A DNA stretch of 64,000 nt, from the NCBI GenBank assembly GCA_016705325.1, contig JADIYJ010000029.1:124001-188000 (forward strand). Direction: 5' to 3'. This document shows, in pieces, positions 7,391 to 15,870 of the stretch. Numbering within the stretch: the first letter of the stretch is position 1; the number at the start of each line of letters is the position of its first letter. The notes beneath the pieces were generated by a model, which ran no database searches, had not been told where the DNA came from, and saw nothing but the letters and a program-made list of their open reading frames with translations. This DNA comes from Pseudomonadota bacterium (GTDB taxonomy: Bacteria > Pseudomonadota > Gammaproteobacteria > Steroidobacterales > Steroidobacteraceae). A program made the translations under genes and the position numbers.

Positions 7391-10333
7391 TCAGTCTTCC
7401 GTCTCCGGCGCGATCCAGACGCCGCGCTCGTCGCGAATGACCCCCGGCATCAACTGCTCGGTCAGTTCGCCGGCTGCGTGCGTGCCGACGACATCTGCGG
7501 CTTCCACGGGAGCGGGCCGCGGCGCCGGCTTGCGCGCTGCCTCGCTCGCCGCGCGAGTTACATCCTGCACCGCAGGCATCGACGCCGGGCTGTCGACCGC
7601 CATGAAGCCGCCGATACCGGAGACTTCACCCGCGCCTGGAGTAGTTTCGCCCGCGATCGCCAGCGCGGAACTCGGGGCCGGCGACGTCGCGGAACGGAAC
7701 TTGGTGATCTGCTTCCACGACCGGATCAGCGCATCGGCAAAGATCAGCAGCAGGTCACCGGGCTGGCCCATCTTGAGCGCCGCCTCGATTGCTTCCTGCT
7801 CGTCCGGAATGATCGAGATCGCCGACGCCGGGACGCCACGTGACTGCAGCTGTGCGGCCTGCAGTTTCGGCACTTCGTCCGGAGCGCGTTCGCGCAGGCT
7901 GTCGTCGCGCCGGCAGACGTAGTGATCGAAGCGGCCCGCGACGGCATCGGCGATCGCGCGCAGGTCTTCGTCGCGACGGTCGCCCGGGCCGGCGAGCACG
8001 ACGATGCGTCGCCCCGTCACGTCCAGCCGCTGCGCGAGGTCAGCCATCGCTGCGACCGCGTGTGCGTTGTGGCCGTAGTCGAACAGCACCTTGAACGGGT
8101 GCTCGTTGAACACGTTCATGCGGCCCGGCGCCTGGAAGAACGTCGAGTCGAACGTGCGCAGGCCCTGGCGGATCGCATCGAGCTTGATGCCGAGCGAGAA
8201 CGCCATCGCCGCCGCGAACATCGCGTTCTGCACGTTGTGCAGCGCGCGGCCTTCGAGCGTCGCCGGAATCAGGTGCGTCCACACCAGCGGAATGTGGCTG
8301 CTGCGGTCGTACAGCGTGATCATCTGGCCGTTGACACCGGCCTCGAGCGCGCAGGCGCGGCCCCCCGCACGGATGTGCTCGCGCACCAGTCCGTGCTGCG
8401 GGTTCATGGTGACGTAGCAGATGCTCCTGGCCTCGGTGTAACCCGACATCTTGAGCACGAGCGGATCGTCGGCGTTCAGCACGGCACAATCCTTCGCCAC
8501 TTCGATCACGATGCGCTTCACCTCGGCAAGCTGGTCGAGCGTGTCGATGCCCTTGAGGCCAAGGTGATCCGACTGCACGTTGAGCACGGCGCCGACGTTC
8601 ACTTCGGGCACGCCCATGCCGGCGCGCAGCAGTCCGCCACGTGCGGTCTCGAGGATCGCGATGTCGATCTGCGGATCGGCGAGCACCATGCGCGCAGACA
8701 CCGGTCCGGTCATGTCGCCCTGCACCGTGCGCTGGCCGTCGATGTAGACGCCGTCGGTCGTGGTGAGTCCCGGCGTGTAGCCCGCCATCTTGGTGATGTG
8801 CGCGAGCATGCGCGCCGTGGTCGTCTTGCCGTTGGTGCCGGTCAGCGCCGCGATCGGCACCCGGGTCGGCGAACCGGCGGGGAACAGCATGTCGATGACC
8901 GGGCCCGCGGCATCGCGCGGCGTGCCCTCGCTTGGCGCCACGTGCATGCGGAAGCCGGGTGCTGCGTTCACTTCGCAGATGCCACCGCCGATCTTGCGAT
9001 AGCTCTCGGTGATGTCCGTCGAAAGGAAGTCGACGCCGCCGACGTCGAGGCCCACGGCCTGCACCGCACGCACCGCCATCTCGCGATTGTCCGGATGGAT
9101 GACGTCGGTGACGTCCGCTGCCGTGCCGCCCGTCGACAGGTTCGCGGTGGAGCGCAGGTAGACGATCTGTCCCGGCACCGGAATCGACTCCGGCGTCATG
9201 CCGACCTTCTCCAGCATCTTGAGCGCCTGCGCGTCGAGCTCGAGGCGCGTCAGTACTTTCTCGTGGCCGACGCCGCGGCGCGGATCCTGGTTCACGACGT
9301 CGATCAGGTCGACGATGTTGTTGACGCCGTCGCCGACGACGTGACCCGGCGTGCGGCGCGTGGCCGCAATCAGTTCGCCGTTCACGACCAGCAGGCGGTG
9401 GTCGTCGCCTTCGAGAAATGTCTCGACGATCACCGACCGCGAATGTTCCTTCGCGACCCGGAAGCCATGCACGACTTCGTCTTCCGTCATGAGCTTGATC
9501 GAAATGCCGCGACCGTGGTTGCCGTTGTACGGCTTGGTCACGACCGGATAGCCGATGCGCCGCGCGGCGCGGGCCGCCTGGCCTTCGGTCTGCACCAGTT
9601 CCTGCTGCGGCACGGGCAGGCCCAGCGTCGCCAGGATCTTGTTGGTCTCTTCCTTGTCGCTCGCGAGTTCGACCGCGATGTGCGAAGTGCGGCCGGTGAC
9701 GGTCGCCTGGATCCGCTGCTGGTAGCGACCGTGTCCGAGCTGCACCAGGGACTGCTCATTCAGGCGCAGCCAGGGAATGCCGCGTGACTCGGCGGCCCGC
9801 ACCAGCGACGCCGTCGACGGGCCGAGCGCACGCCGTTGCGCAAAGCGAATGAACTCGTCGCGTGCCTCGGGCCAGTTCCAGCCGTCGGGCACGCTGTCTG
9901 CCGGGCGGATCGCGTCGGGCAGCAGCGAGCACAGCAGCCGGAGTGCGAGTTCACCGGCGGCAATGCCCTCGTCACGCTGCGCGTACTCGTAGACGACCGT
10001 GTAGACACCCGGCGCGCTGGCGCTGCGCGTCTTGCCGAAGGTGACGTTCTCGCCGGCGATGTTCTGCAGTTCGATCGCGACGTGTTCGAGCACGTGGCCG
10101 AGCCAGGTGCCTTCGTCCTCGCGCATGCGGCGGAAAAAGCCGCCCGGCTCGCGATAAGAGCAGCCGTGTTCGGCGAGGCCGGGGAGCGCGGCCGCGAGTC
10201 CGTCGACGAAGGTGTTGCCGAGCCGGCCCGTGGGCCAGTGCTCGAGTTCGCCCAGGTCGAGCTCGAGCCGGATGACGGGGAAATGTGCGTAAAGCGAAGG
10301 CCCGACGTAAACGGACCGGTCCAGGATGCGCAT
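7391..10333 (-). CDS. cphA: cyanophycin synthetase
   Basis: 980 residues. It polymerises aspartate and arginine into the storage polymer multi-L-arginyl-poly-L-aspartate using two ATP-dependent active sites. An N-terminal domain (about 1-160) includes TWLGHVLEHVAIELQ. An ATP-grasp domain (about 220-480) includes KPYNGNHGRGIS. A Mur-ligase-like domain carries the P-loop LTGTNGKTTT near residue 496, then ILETARGG and the DYGHNAHA motif. A Pro/Ala-rich tail of about 100 residues makes it longer than typical CphA (about 870-900). It lies 28 bases after cyanophycinase and overlaps the possible start of the Mur-ligase paralogue. It is part of one minus-strand operon. Confidence 0.95.
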   Translation of the reverse strand: MRILDRSVYVGPSLYAHFPVIRLELDLGELEHWPTGRLGNTFVDGLAAALPGLAEHGCSYREPGGFFRRMREDEGTWLGHVLEHVAIELQNIAGENVTFGKTRSASAPGVYTVVYEYAQRDEGIAAGELALRLLCSLLPDAIRPADSVPDGWNWPEARDEFIRFAQRRALGPSTASLVRAAESRGIPWLRLNEQSLVQLGHGRYQQRIQATVTGRTSHIAVELASDKEETNKILATLGLPVPQQELVQTEGQAARAARRIGYPVVTKPYNGNHGRGISIKLMTEDEVVHGFRVAKEHSRSVIVETFLEGDDHRLLVVNGELIAATRRTPGHVVGDGVNNIVDLIDVVNQDPRRGVGHEKVLTRLELDAQALKMLEKVGMTPESIPVPGQIVYLRSTANLSTGGTAADVTDVIHPDNREMAVRAVQAVGLDVGGVDFLSTDITESYRKIGGGICEVNAAPGFRMHVAPSEGTPRDAAGPVIDMLFPAGSPTRVPIAALTGTNGKTTTARMLAHITKMAGYTPGLTTTDGVYIDGQRTVQGDMTGPVSARMVLADPQIDIAILETARGGLLRAGMGVPEVNVGAVLNVQSDHLGLKGIDTLDQLAEVKRIVIEVAKDCAVLNADDPLVLKMSGYTEARSICYVTMNPQHGLVREHIRAGGRACALEAGVNGQMITLYDRSSHIPLVWTHLIPATLEGRALHNVQNAMFAAAMAFSLGIKLDAIRQGLRTFDSTFFQAPGRMNVFNEHPFKVLFDYGHNAHAVAAMADLAQRLDVTGRRIVVLAGPGDRRDEDLRAIADAVAGRFDHYVCRRDDSLRERAPDEVPKLQAAQLQSRGVPASAISIIPDEQEAIEAALKMGQPGDLLLIFADALIRSWKQITKFRSATSPAPSSALAIAGETTPGAGEVSGIGGFMAVDSPASMPAVQDVTRAASEAARKPAPRPAPVEAADVVGTHAAGELTEQLMPGVIRDERGVWIAPETED

Positions 10334-10361
10334 TCCCGGCTCCCTCCCTGTCGATGAAAGC

Positions 10362-11201
10362 TTATTCTTTCGGAACGTTGAGCGACCCGGCCTGCGCCAG
10401 CCGCGTGTGCAGGTTGTAGGTCGCGCCGGCGACGAGCATGTGCAGCTTCAGGCCCAGCAGGCAGACCGGCTGGCCCTCGCTCACGGCGTCCATCGACGAG
10501 AACGAGACATCGCTGGCGTCGACGATCATCACGCCGCCGCTGCCCTCGACCTCGACGGTCTCGTCGGGGCCGATGAAAGCGGCCGTGTCCTCGTCGAGGC
10601 CGATACCGATCGCGAACGGGTTGTACGCCAGCGCCGTGAGCAGGCGGCCGAGCCGGTCGCGCTGGCGGAAGTGCTGGTCGATGATGAAGCGGTTGGTGAG
10701 GCCGAGGCCAGGCGCGAGGCGGACACTGCCCGAGATCACCGACGAGCCCTCGTCGCCGAACGCGATCATGTGCTCGCTCAGGATGCTGGCACCTGCGCTG
10801 GTGCCGCCGACGGTCACGCCGTTTGCATTGCGCACGCGAATGAGCTTCGCGACCGGCGTGCCGCCGAGCAGCGTCGAGATGCGCAGCTGGTTGCCGCCGG
10901 TGAAGAAGATTCCAGTCGCTGCTGCGAGTCGCTCGAGCCGGCCGGGCTCGTGGCAGTCGCGGCGGGTGTCGAAGTCCATCGACGTGACGCGAGTGGCGCC
11001 GATGTCGCGGAACAGCTTTTCGTAACGCGGCCCGGTCTCGGTGAGACGGCTGGCGGTGGGGATCACGACGATGTCGGCGTCGCGGCCCCCGGAGACACGC
11101 ACGAACCGCTCGAGAATGTGGCGGTCGTTCTCTTTGTTTTCGGCGCCGCCGATCGGGATGATCCAGCCGCGGGTTCCGCCTTCAGGGACGATACTCGGCA
11201 A
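10362..11201 (-). CDS. cphB: cyanophycinase
   Basis: 279 residues, close to the usual length of about 270. It is a serine peptidase of the S51 family that cleaves cyanophycin to beta-Asp-Arg dipeptides. Landmarks are WIIPIGGAENK at the N-terminus, FFTGGNQLR in the middle, and GGTSAGASILSE containing the nucleophilic serine. The start is set to a TTG at 11201, which has AGGAG seven bases upstream. Longer upstream frames merely shadow the preceding peptidase gene. It overlaps that gene's 3' end by 20 bases, consistent with translational coupling. With cphA immediately downstream, synthesis and degradation are co-transcribed. Confidence 0.93.
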   Translation of the reverse strand: MPSIVPEGGTRGWIIPIGGAENKENDRHILERFVRVSGGRDADIVVIPTASRLTETGPRYEKLFRDIGATRVTSMDFDTRRDCHEPGRLERLAAATGIFFTGGNQLRISTLLGGTPVAKLIRVRNANGVTVGGTSAGASILSEHMIAFGDEGSSVISGSVRLAPGLGLTNRFIIDQHFRQRDRLGRLLTALAYNPFAIGIGLDEDTAAFIGPDETVEVEGSGGVMIVDASDVSFSSMDAVSEGQPVCLLGLKLHMLVAGATYNLHTRLAQAGSLNVPKE

Positions 11202-12396
11202 CGTGCTGCTCCTGGCGATTCTCGAACGTTCCGCGCCGGACGGCCTGGCCGTCCCGGACGTGGATGTGCCCACCGATAATGACGGTCTGAGCGGCTCCTG
11301 TCGCGTCCAATGCAACGAGATCGGCGTCGGCACCGGCTTCGACCCGGCCCTTCCCGGTGAGTCGCAGCAGGCGGGCTGGGTTGCCGGTGAAGGCGGGCAG
11401 GGCTGTCTCGAGCGGCATGCCGCTGTCCACCAGGACCCGCAGCGTTTCGAGCAGGGCACCGGAGTGGCCGACGTCCATGCTGCTGACGCGACCCTCGGCG
11501 TCGAAGCAGGGCAGGCAGCCGCCGGCGTCGGAACTGATCGTTACCCTGTCCGGCGGGGCCCCGCTCGCCAGGTAGCGCTGCAGGCCCTCTGCCGCGCTCC
11601 AGGCGTCCTCGCCGTCCTCGACCGGGAAGGCGGTCAGGTCGATGTAACAGCCGTCGCCGGCCAGCGCGACGGCTTCGTCGAACAGCGCCTTGCGACGGTT
11701 GACGTGGGTCGGGTTGAACACGCGCGCCGGGATCTCGCTCTCGCTCAGCGCTCGACGCACGAAATCCAGGCCACGACGGCCATCGCCCAGGTGCAGGTGC
11801 AGCACGCCGGCCTTGCCGGTCATGAGGCCGGACACGTGGGCATCGGCGGCGAGACGGAGAATTTCATCGAAGGTCGGCTGGCTCGAGCGGTGGTCGCTGA
11901 TCGCCAGTTCGCCGATGCCGAGCAACGGCTCGAGCAGCACCAGGTCTCCACGCACGCTGCCCGTCAGGGTCGCGAGGGGGACGTGATAGCCGCCGGCGTA
12001 GCCGAACGCGTTGAGGCCCTCTTCGCGCAGGGCATATATCTGCGCGAGCAGGCCCCGCGGCCCACGCGTGACGTCATCGGTCCCGAGGAGTCCGACGACG
12101 GTCGTGACGCCGGCGAGCGTGTAGCGCGTCAGCGGCACCGCCGGGACCCGGGTCCTGAAGCCGGCTTCGCCGCCGCCACCCGTGACGTGCACGTGACCGT
12201 CGATGAGGCCGGGGATGAGTCGCAGTCCTGCGCAGTCGATTTCAGTCACGCCTGCGGCGAGCGCCACCGGCAGCGCAGGCAGTTCCCTGCCGGGCCCCAT
12301 CCAGAGCACGGTGCGGCCGCCGATCAGCAGGGACTGCAGTCCCAGGGGATGGGGTGAAAAGACGTCGGCGTTGCGGAGCAGCAGCACGCTGCGCAC
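11182..12396 (-). CDS. iadA: beta-aspartyl (isoaspartyl) dipeptidase, IadA-like amidohydrolase
   Basis: 404 residues of the amidohydrolase superfamily. The metal-site motif GLIDGHVHVTGGGGE lies near residue 62. TGKAG includes a candidate carbamylated lysine, followed by HLHLGD and TISSDAGG, which holds the catalytic Asp. In known IadA proteins the enzyme hydrolyses beta-aspartyl dipeptides. First place in the cyanophycin operon suggests that it splits the beta-Asp-Arg released by cyanophycinase into free amino acids. The start is a GTG at 12396; another GTG nine bases further in is possible. It is divergent from the carbonic anhydrase gene, sharing an 86-base promoter region. Confidence 0.9.
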   Translation of the reverse strand: MRSVLLLRNADVFSPHPLGLQSLLIGGRTVLWMGPGRELPALPVALAAGVTEIDCAGLRLIPGLIDGHVHVTGGGGEAGFRTRVPAVPLTRYTLAGVTTVVGLLGTDDVTRGPRGLLAQIYALREEGLNAFGYAGGYHVPLATLTGSVRGDLVLLEPLLGIGELAISDHRSSQPTFDEILRLAADAHVSGLMTGKAGVLHLHLGDGRRGLDFVRRALSESEIPARVFNPTHVNRRKALFDEAVALAGDGCYIDLTAFPVEDGEDAWSAAEGLQRYLASGAPPDRVTISSDAGGCLPCFDAEGRVSSMDVGHSGALLETLRVLVDSGMPLETALPAFTGNPARLLRLTGKGRVEAGADADLVALDATGAAQTVIIGGHIHVRDGQAVRRGTFENRQEQHVAEYRP

Positions 12397-12482
12397 ATTA
12401 CCAGACGCGTGTGCAGGTCAACGAGCGGACGGTTCGTCCGCGCTGCTAGACTGCCGGCAAACCCAGCTCCGGGCCTACAACA

Positions 12483-13133
12483 TTGAACAAGCTGCCGGAA
12501 CTCTTCGCCAATAACCGCCGCTGGGCCGCCGCCACGGAGCAGCGCCATCCGGGCTTTTTCGGCGAGCTTTCTGCGCAGCAGTCGCCGCGGTACCTCTGGA
12601 TCGGCTGCTCCGACAGTCGCGTCCCCGCCAACGAGATCGTCGGTCTCGCGCCCGGCGAGCTCTTCGTGCACCGCAACGTCGCGAACCTGGTGTTCCACAA
12701 CGATTTCAGCTGTCTCTCGGTGCTGCAATATGCGATCGACGTGCTCGGCATCGAACACGTCATCGTCTGCGGACATTACGGCTGTGGCGGCGTAATGGCC
12801 GCTTACGAGCAGCGGCCGCTCGGCCTGGTTGACAACTGGCTGCTGCCGATCCGCGATACCGCCCGTGCGTATGCGTCGCAGCTGGCGCAATTGCCGAGCG
12901 ACCAGGATCGCGTCGACCGGCTGTGCGAACTGAACGTGCTGGCGCAGGCGCGCCGCGTGTGTCGCACGACGATCGTGCAGCAGGCCTGGGAGAAGGGGCG
13001 GTCGCTCGCCGTGCATGCCTGGGTCTATCGTCTCAACGATGGGTTGCTGCGCGATCTCGGCTTCTGTGCCACCGACATCGTGACCGCCGATGCCGACTTT
13101 GAACGCACGGCGGGAACCGGCGCCGGTCGCTAG
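12483..13133 (+). CDS. can: beta-class carbonic anhydrase
   Basis: 216 residues. It interconverts carbon dioxide and bicarbonate in the cytoplasm. From the TTG start the zinc ligands and dyad fall at Cys42, Asp44, His98 and Cys101 (motifs GCSDSR and CGHYGCGG), the same numbering as E. coli Can, which supports this unusual start codon. Divergent from the cyanophycin operon and followed after 20 bases by a transporter gene. Bicarbonate supply for carbamoyl-phosphate and arginine synthesis is a possible link to cyanophycin, but that is inference. Confidence 0.93.
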   Translation: MNKLPELFANNRRWAAATEQRHPGFFGELSAQQSPRYLWIGCSDSRVPANEIVGLAPGELFVHRNVANLVFHNDFSCLSVLQYAIDVLGIEHVIVCGHYGCGGVMAAYEQRPLGLVDNWLLPIRDTARAYASQLAQLPSDQDRVDRLCELNVLAQARRVCRTTIVQQAWEKGRSLAVHAWVYRLNDGLLRDLGFCATDIVTADADFERTAGTGAGR

Positions 13134-13153
13134 AAACCGCAGACGACGAGCCC

Positions 13154-14365
13154 GTGACCATCAATCTCAACCTGCTCGCCACACTGGCCCTGGCAACCGC
13201 GCTGTTTTTCGTCGGACAGCTGATCGTGGGGCGTTCGGCCCTGTTGCAGCGTTACAGCATTCCAGTGCCGGTCGTCGGCGGGTTCCTGTTCGCGGTCGTG
13301 CTAGCGCTCGCGGGGCTGGTGACGCCCGTGCAGTTCAGCATGAACGAGTCGCTCAAGGACCCGCTGCTGCTCGCGTTCTTCGCCACGCTCGGCCTCGGCG
13401 CCGACGTGCGCTCGCTGGCCCGTGGTGGCCGCAAGCTCGCGATCCTGCTGGTGCTGTTCGTGCTGCTGATGGTGATCCAGAATGCGATCGGCATCACGAT
13501 GGCTCGGCTGCTCGACCTGCATCCGCTGGTCGGCCTGCTCGCCGGCTCCATCTCGTTGACGGGCGGCCATGGCACTGCGGCCGCCTATGCCACCAGCTTC
13601 AGCGCGACGCGCAACCTGCAGGGTGCGATGGAACTGGGCATGGCCGCGGCGACGGCAGGCCTGATCCTCGGCAGCCTGTTGTCGGGGCCGGTGGCTGAGC
13701 GACTGATGAAGCGCGCCAGGGCGCGGGCTTCGAGCGCGTCCGGTCAGGCTGTAACGCCGGCGGCCGCTCCCGAGAATCCATTCCACATGCCGATCACGAC
13801 CGAACAGCTGCTGTTCGTGTTGCTGGTCTGCCTCGCCTGCATCGGGGTGGCCCACCTCGTGCACAACCTGATGCAGGACACCGGCATCCTGCTGCCGGAC
13901 TTCCTGTGGGCGCTGCTGGTTGGCATGGTCGTGCGCAACCTGGCGACGTTGTTCAGGATCAAAGGCAACAACGACCGTGCCGCGCAGGCGGTCGGCGGCG
14001 TGTCGCTCTCGCTGTTCCTGATCATGGCGCTGATGTCGATGCGTATCCTCGACCTGGCCACGCTTGCCGGCCCGATGCTGCTGATCGTCGTCGTCAACGC
14101 GCTGCTGACCGCAGCCTTCGCTTACTTCATCACGGGACGTGTGCTGGGCAACGATTACGATGCGGCGGTGGTCGCCGGCGGTCACGTTGCGGCGGGCCTG
14201 GCGACTACGGCGGTCGCGATGTCGGTGATGCAGACGCTGACGCAACGCCATGGTCCGGCACCCCTGGCATTCCTGCTGATCCCGATCGTGGGCGCGTTCT
14301 TCGCCGACATCGCCAACGCGCTGGTGCTGCAGGTGTATTTCGCGTTGCCCGGCCTGGGGTTCTGA
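13154..14365 (+). CDS. gltS: sodium/glutamate symporter
   Basis: 403 residues with about ten hydrophobic segments in two halves joined by a short charged cytoplasmic loop near residue 195. It belongs to the GltS family of Na+-coupled glutamate importers of the inner membrane. The motif LTGGHGTAAAYA in the first half and GGHVAAGLATTA in the second are the paired re-entrant loop signatures. Start GTG at 13154. The next gene begins two bases after its stop, so the transporter and the following lipoprotein are probably co-expressed. Confidence 0.9.
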   Translation: MTINLNLLATLALATALFFVGQLIVGRSALLQRYSIPVPVVGGFLFAVVLALAGLVTPVQFSMNESLKDPLLLAFFATLGLGADVRSLARGGRKLAILLVLFVLLMVIQNAIGITMARLLDLHPLVGLLAGSISLTGGHGTAAAYATSFSATRNLQGAMELGMAAATAGLILGSLLSGPVAERLMKRARARASSASGQAVTPAAAPENPFHMPITTEQLLFVLLVCLACIGVAHLVHNLMQDTGILLPDFLWALLVGMVVRNLATLFRIKGNNDRAAQAVGGVSLSLFLIMALMSMRILDLATLAGPMLLIVVVNALLTAAFAYFITGRVLGNDYDAAVVAGGHVAAGLATTAVAMSVMQTLTQRHGPAPLAFLLIPIVGAFFADIANALVLQVYFALPGLGF

Positions 14366-14367
14366 CC

Positions 14368-15870
14368 GTGCGATCGTTCTGGCGCCATCTGCTCCTGCTG
14401 ACGGCCACGCTCGCGCTCGCCGGCTGCGCACGCGGACCGGACGAGGCCGGATTGCGGGGCGACGTGCAGGCACAGCTCGACACGCTGTTCGGCAGCCGGA
14501 TCGTCGAGGTCAAGTCGCTGCGAAGGCAGGGCAGTGCGCCTCTCGCCCGCGCGAAAGATGGCGGATCGCAGGCGATCGTCTACTACAACGCGGTGCTCGC
14601 GTTCACGGCGCCGTACGACCCTTCCGACTGGAATGGCCTCAGCCCCGAACTGGTCGCCGACGCGCTTGGAGCCACGGATCAAGGTGTCATGGGGCTCGGC
14701 GCGGGACGCATGGCTGCCGGCGCGACGCTGCGTGCGTACGGGTCAATGGTCTATCGCCGTGCGGACGACACGTGGCAGGCGTCGTTGCTGCCTCCCGCGG
14801 CCGCGCAGCCGGCCGCCAGCGTCAGCGGCCCCGTGAAACCGACGGACCTGATCGAGCGACTCGCGGGCATCGTCAACACGACGCCGGGACTGCACGATGC
14901 GGACGACGCCATCATCACCGAGGAACTCGACCAGGCGCTGCAGAACATCAAGCTCCGGCTCAATCGCGGTGAGCAGGGCCTCATCGTGGCCACCGGCCCC
15001 GCAGGTGGCGAATACGCGCGCTTCATCGAATCGCTGCGGCCTCGCGGCGCGCCGTGGCCCATTTCGCCCGCCAGCACACGCGGCAGCGTCGCCAATGCGC
15101 TCATGATCGATTCCGGCGAGGCCCGGTTTGCGCTGGTGCAGAGCGATGTGGCTGCCGCAGCGGTAACAGGGCAGGCTGCGTTCGCCACCTACGGCCCGCT
15201 GCGGCACCTGCGCGCCGTGGCAGCGCTCTTCCCGGAGCCCGTGCACGTCGTCGTTCGCGAGGCTGACGCGATGCGCTCGATCGGAGAGCTGCGCGACAAG
15301 CGCATTGCCGTGGGCAGTCGTGGTTCCGGCACGCGCCAGACCGCAATGCAGGTGCTGCGTGCGCATGGCCTCGAGCATGGCGATTACCTGATCGCCGACG
15401 CCAGCAACCCCGAGGAAGCGCTGCAGCTGCTGGCGTCCGGGGATGTCGACGCGGTCGTCGAGGTCGTGTCCGCGCCGTGGCGCCAGCTGGCGAAGGCGGC
15501 GGCACAGGTGCCGATGACCTTGTTGCCGCTCGATGCGGACGCGATGACGCGTGTGGCGGAGTCGGTGCCCGGCCTCGTGCCCCTCGCCATCCCCGATCGC
15601 ACTTACGACCGGCAGCAAGGAGCCGTCAACACGCTTGCCGCCACGGCGCTGCTGGTCGCAGCCGATTCCGTGCCGGACGCGTCGGTGCAGCAGGTGCTGG
15701 ACTTTCTGTTCGAGAGCGGGCTCGCTGCTGATCGCGGCGTCAGTGCTTCGCGGCTGTCGCGCGAGCGGGCACTGGCCGGCGTGACGATCCCGTTGCACGA
15801 CGGTGCGGCAGACTACTTCGCCGCTGCCAGGGTGCCCGCAGTCGAATCGCCCGCGGCAGCGATGCAGTGA
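14368..15870 (+). CDS. TAXI-family (TRAP-type) solute-binding lipoprotein
   Basis: 500 residues starting at GTG 14368. A lipoprotein signal (hydrophobic run ending LALAGC) would anchor it in the periplasm. The C-terminal two-thirds (from about residue 190, IVATGPAGGEYARFIE) has the NMT1/TAXI periplasmic-binding fold, with VGSRGSGTRQTA as the usual binding-loop motif. TAXI proteins normally feed TRAP membrane subunits, and none is seen nearby. Instead the gene sits between GltS and an MFS carrier. An N-terminal segment of about 150 residues precedes the binding domain. Ligand unknown. Confidence 0.8.
   Translation: MRSFWRHLLLLTATLALAGCARGPDEAGLRGDVQAQLDTLFGSRIVEVKSLRRQGSAPLARAKDGGSQAIVYYNAVLAFTAPYDPSDWNGLSPELVADALGATDQGVMGLGAGRMAAGATLRAYGSMVYRRADDTWQASLLPPAAAQPAASVSGPVKPTDLIERLAGIVNTTPGLHDADDAIITEELDQALQNIKLRLNRGEQGLIVATGPAGGEYARFIESLRPRGAPWPISPASTRGSVANALMIDSGEARFALVQSDVAAAAVTGQAAFATYGPLRHLRAVAALFPEPVHVVVREADAMRSIGELRDKRIAVGSRGSGTRQTAMQVLRAHGLEHGDYLIADASNPEEALQLLASGDVDAVVEVVSAPWRQLAKAAAQVPMTLLPLDADAMTRVAESVPGLVPLAIPDRTYDRQQGAVNTLAATALLVAADSVPDASVQQVLDFLFESGLAADRGVSASRLSRERALAGVTIPLHDGAADYFAAARVPAVESPAAAMQ

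Noticed and set aside
7922..9787. 621-codon open frame on the plus strand
   Set aside because: It lies wholly antisense to cphA, has His/Arg/Val-rich composition typical of the complement of a G+C-rich gene, and resembles no family.
13301..14473. 390-codon minus-strand frame
   Set aside because: Gln/Arg-rich complement of gltS with no family features.
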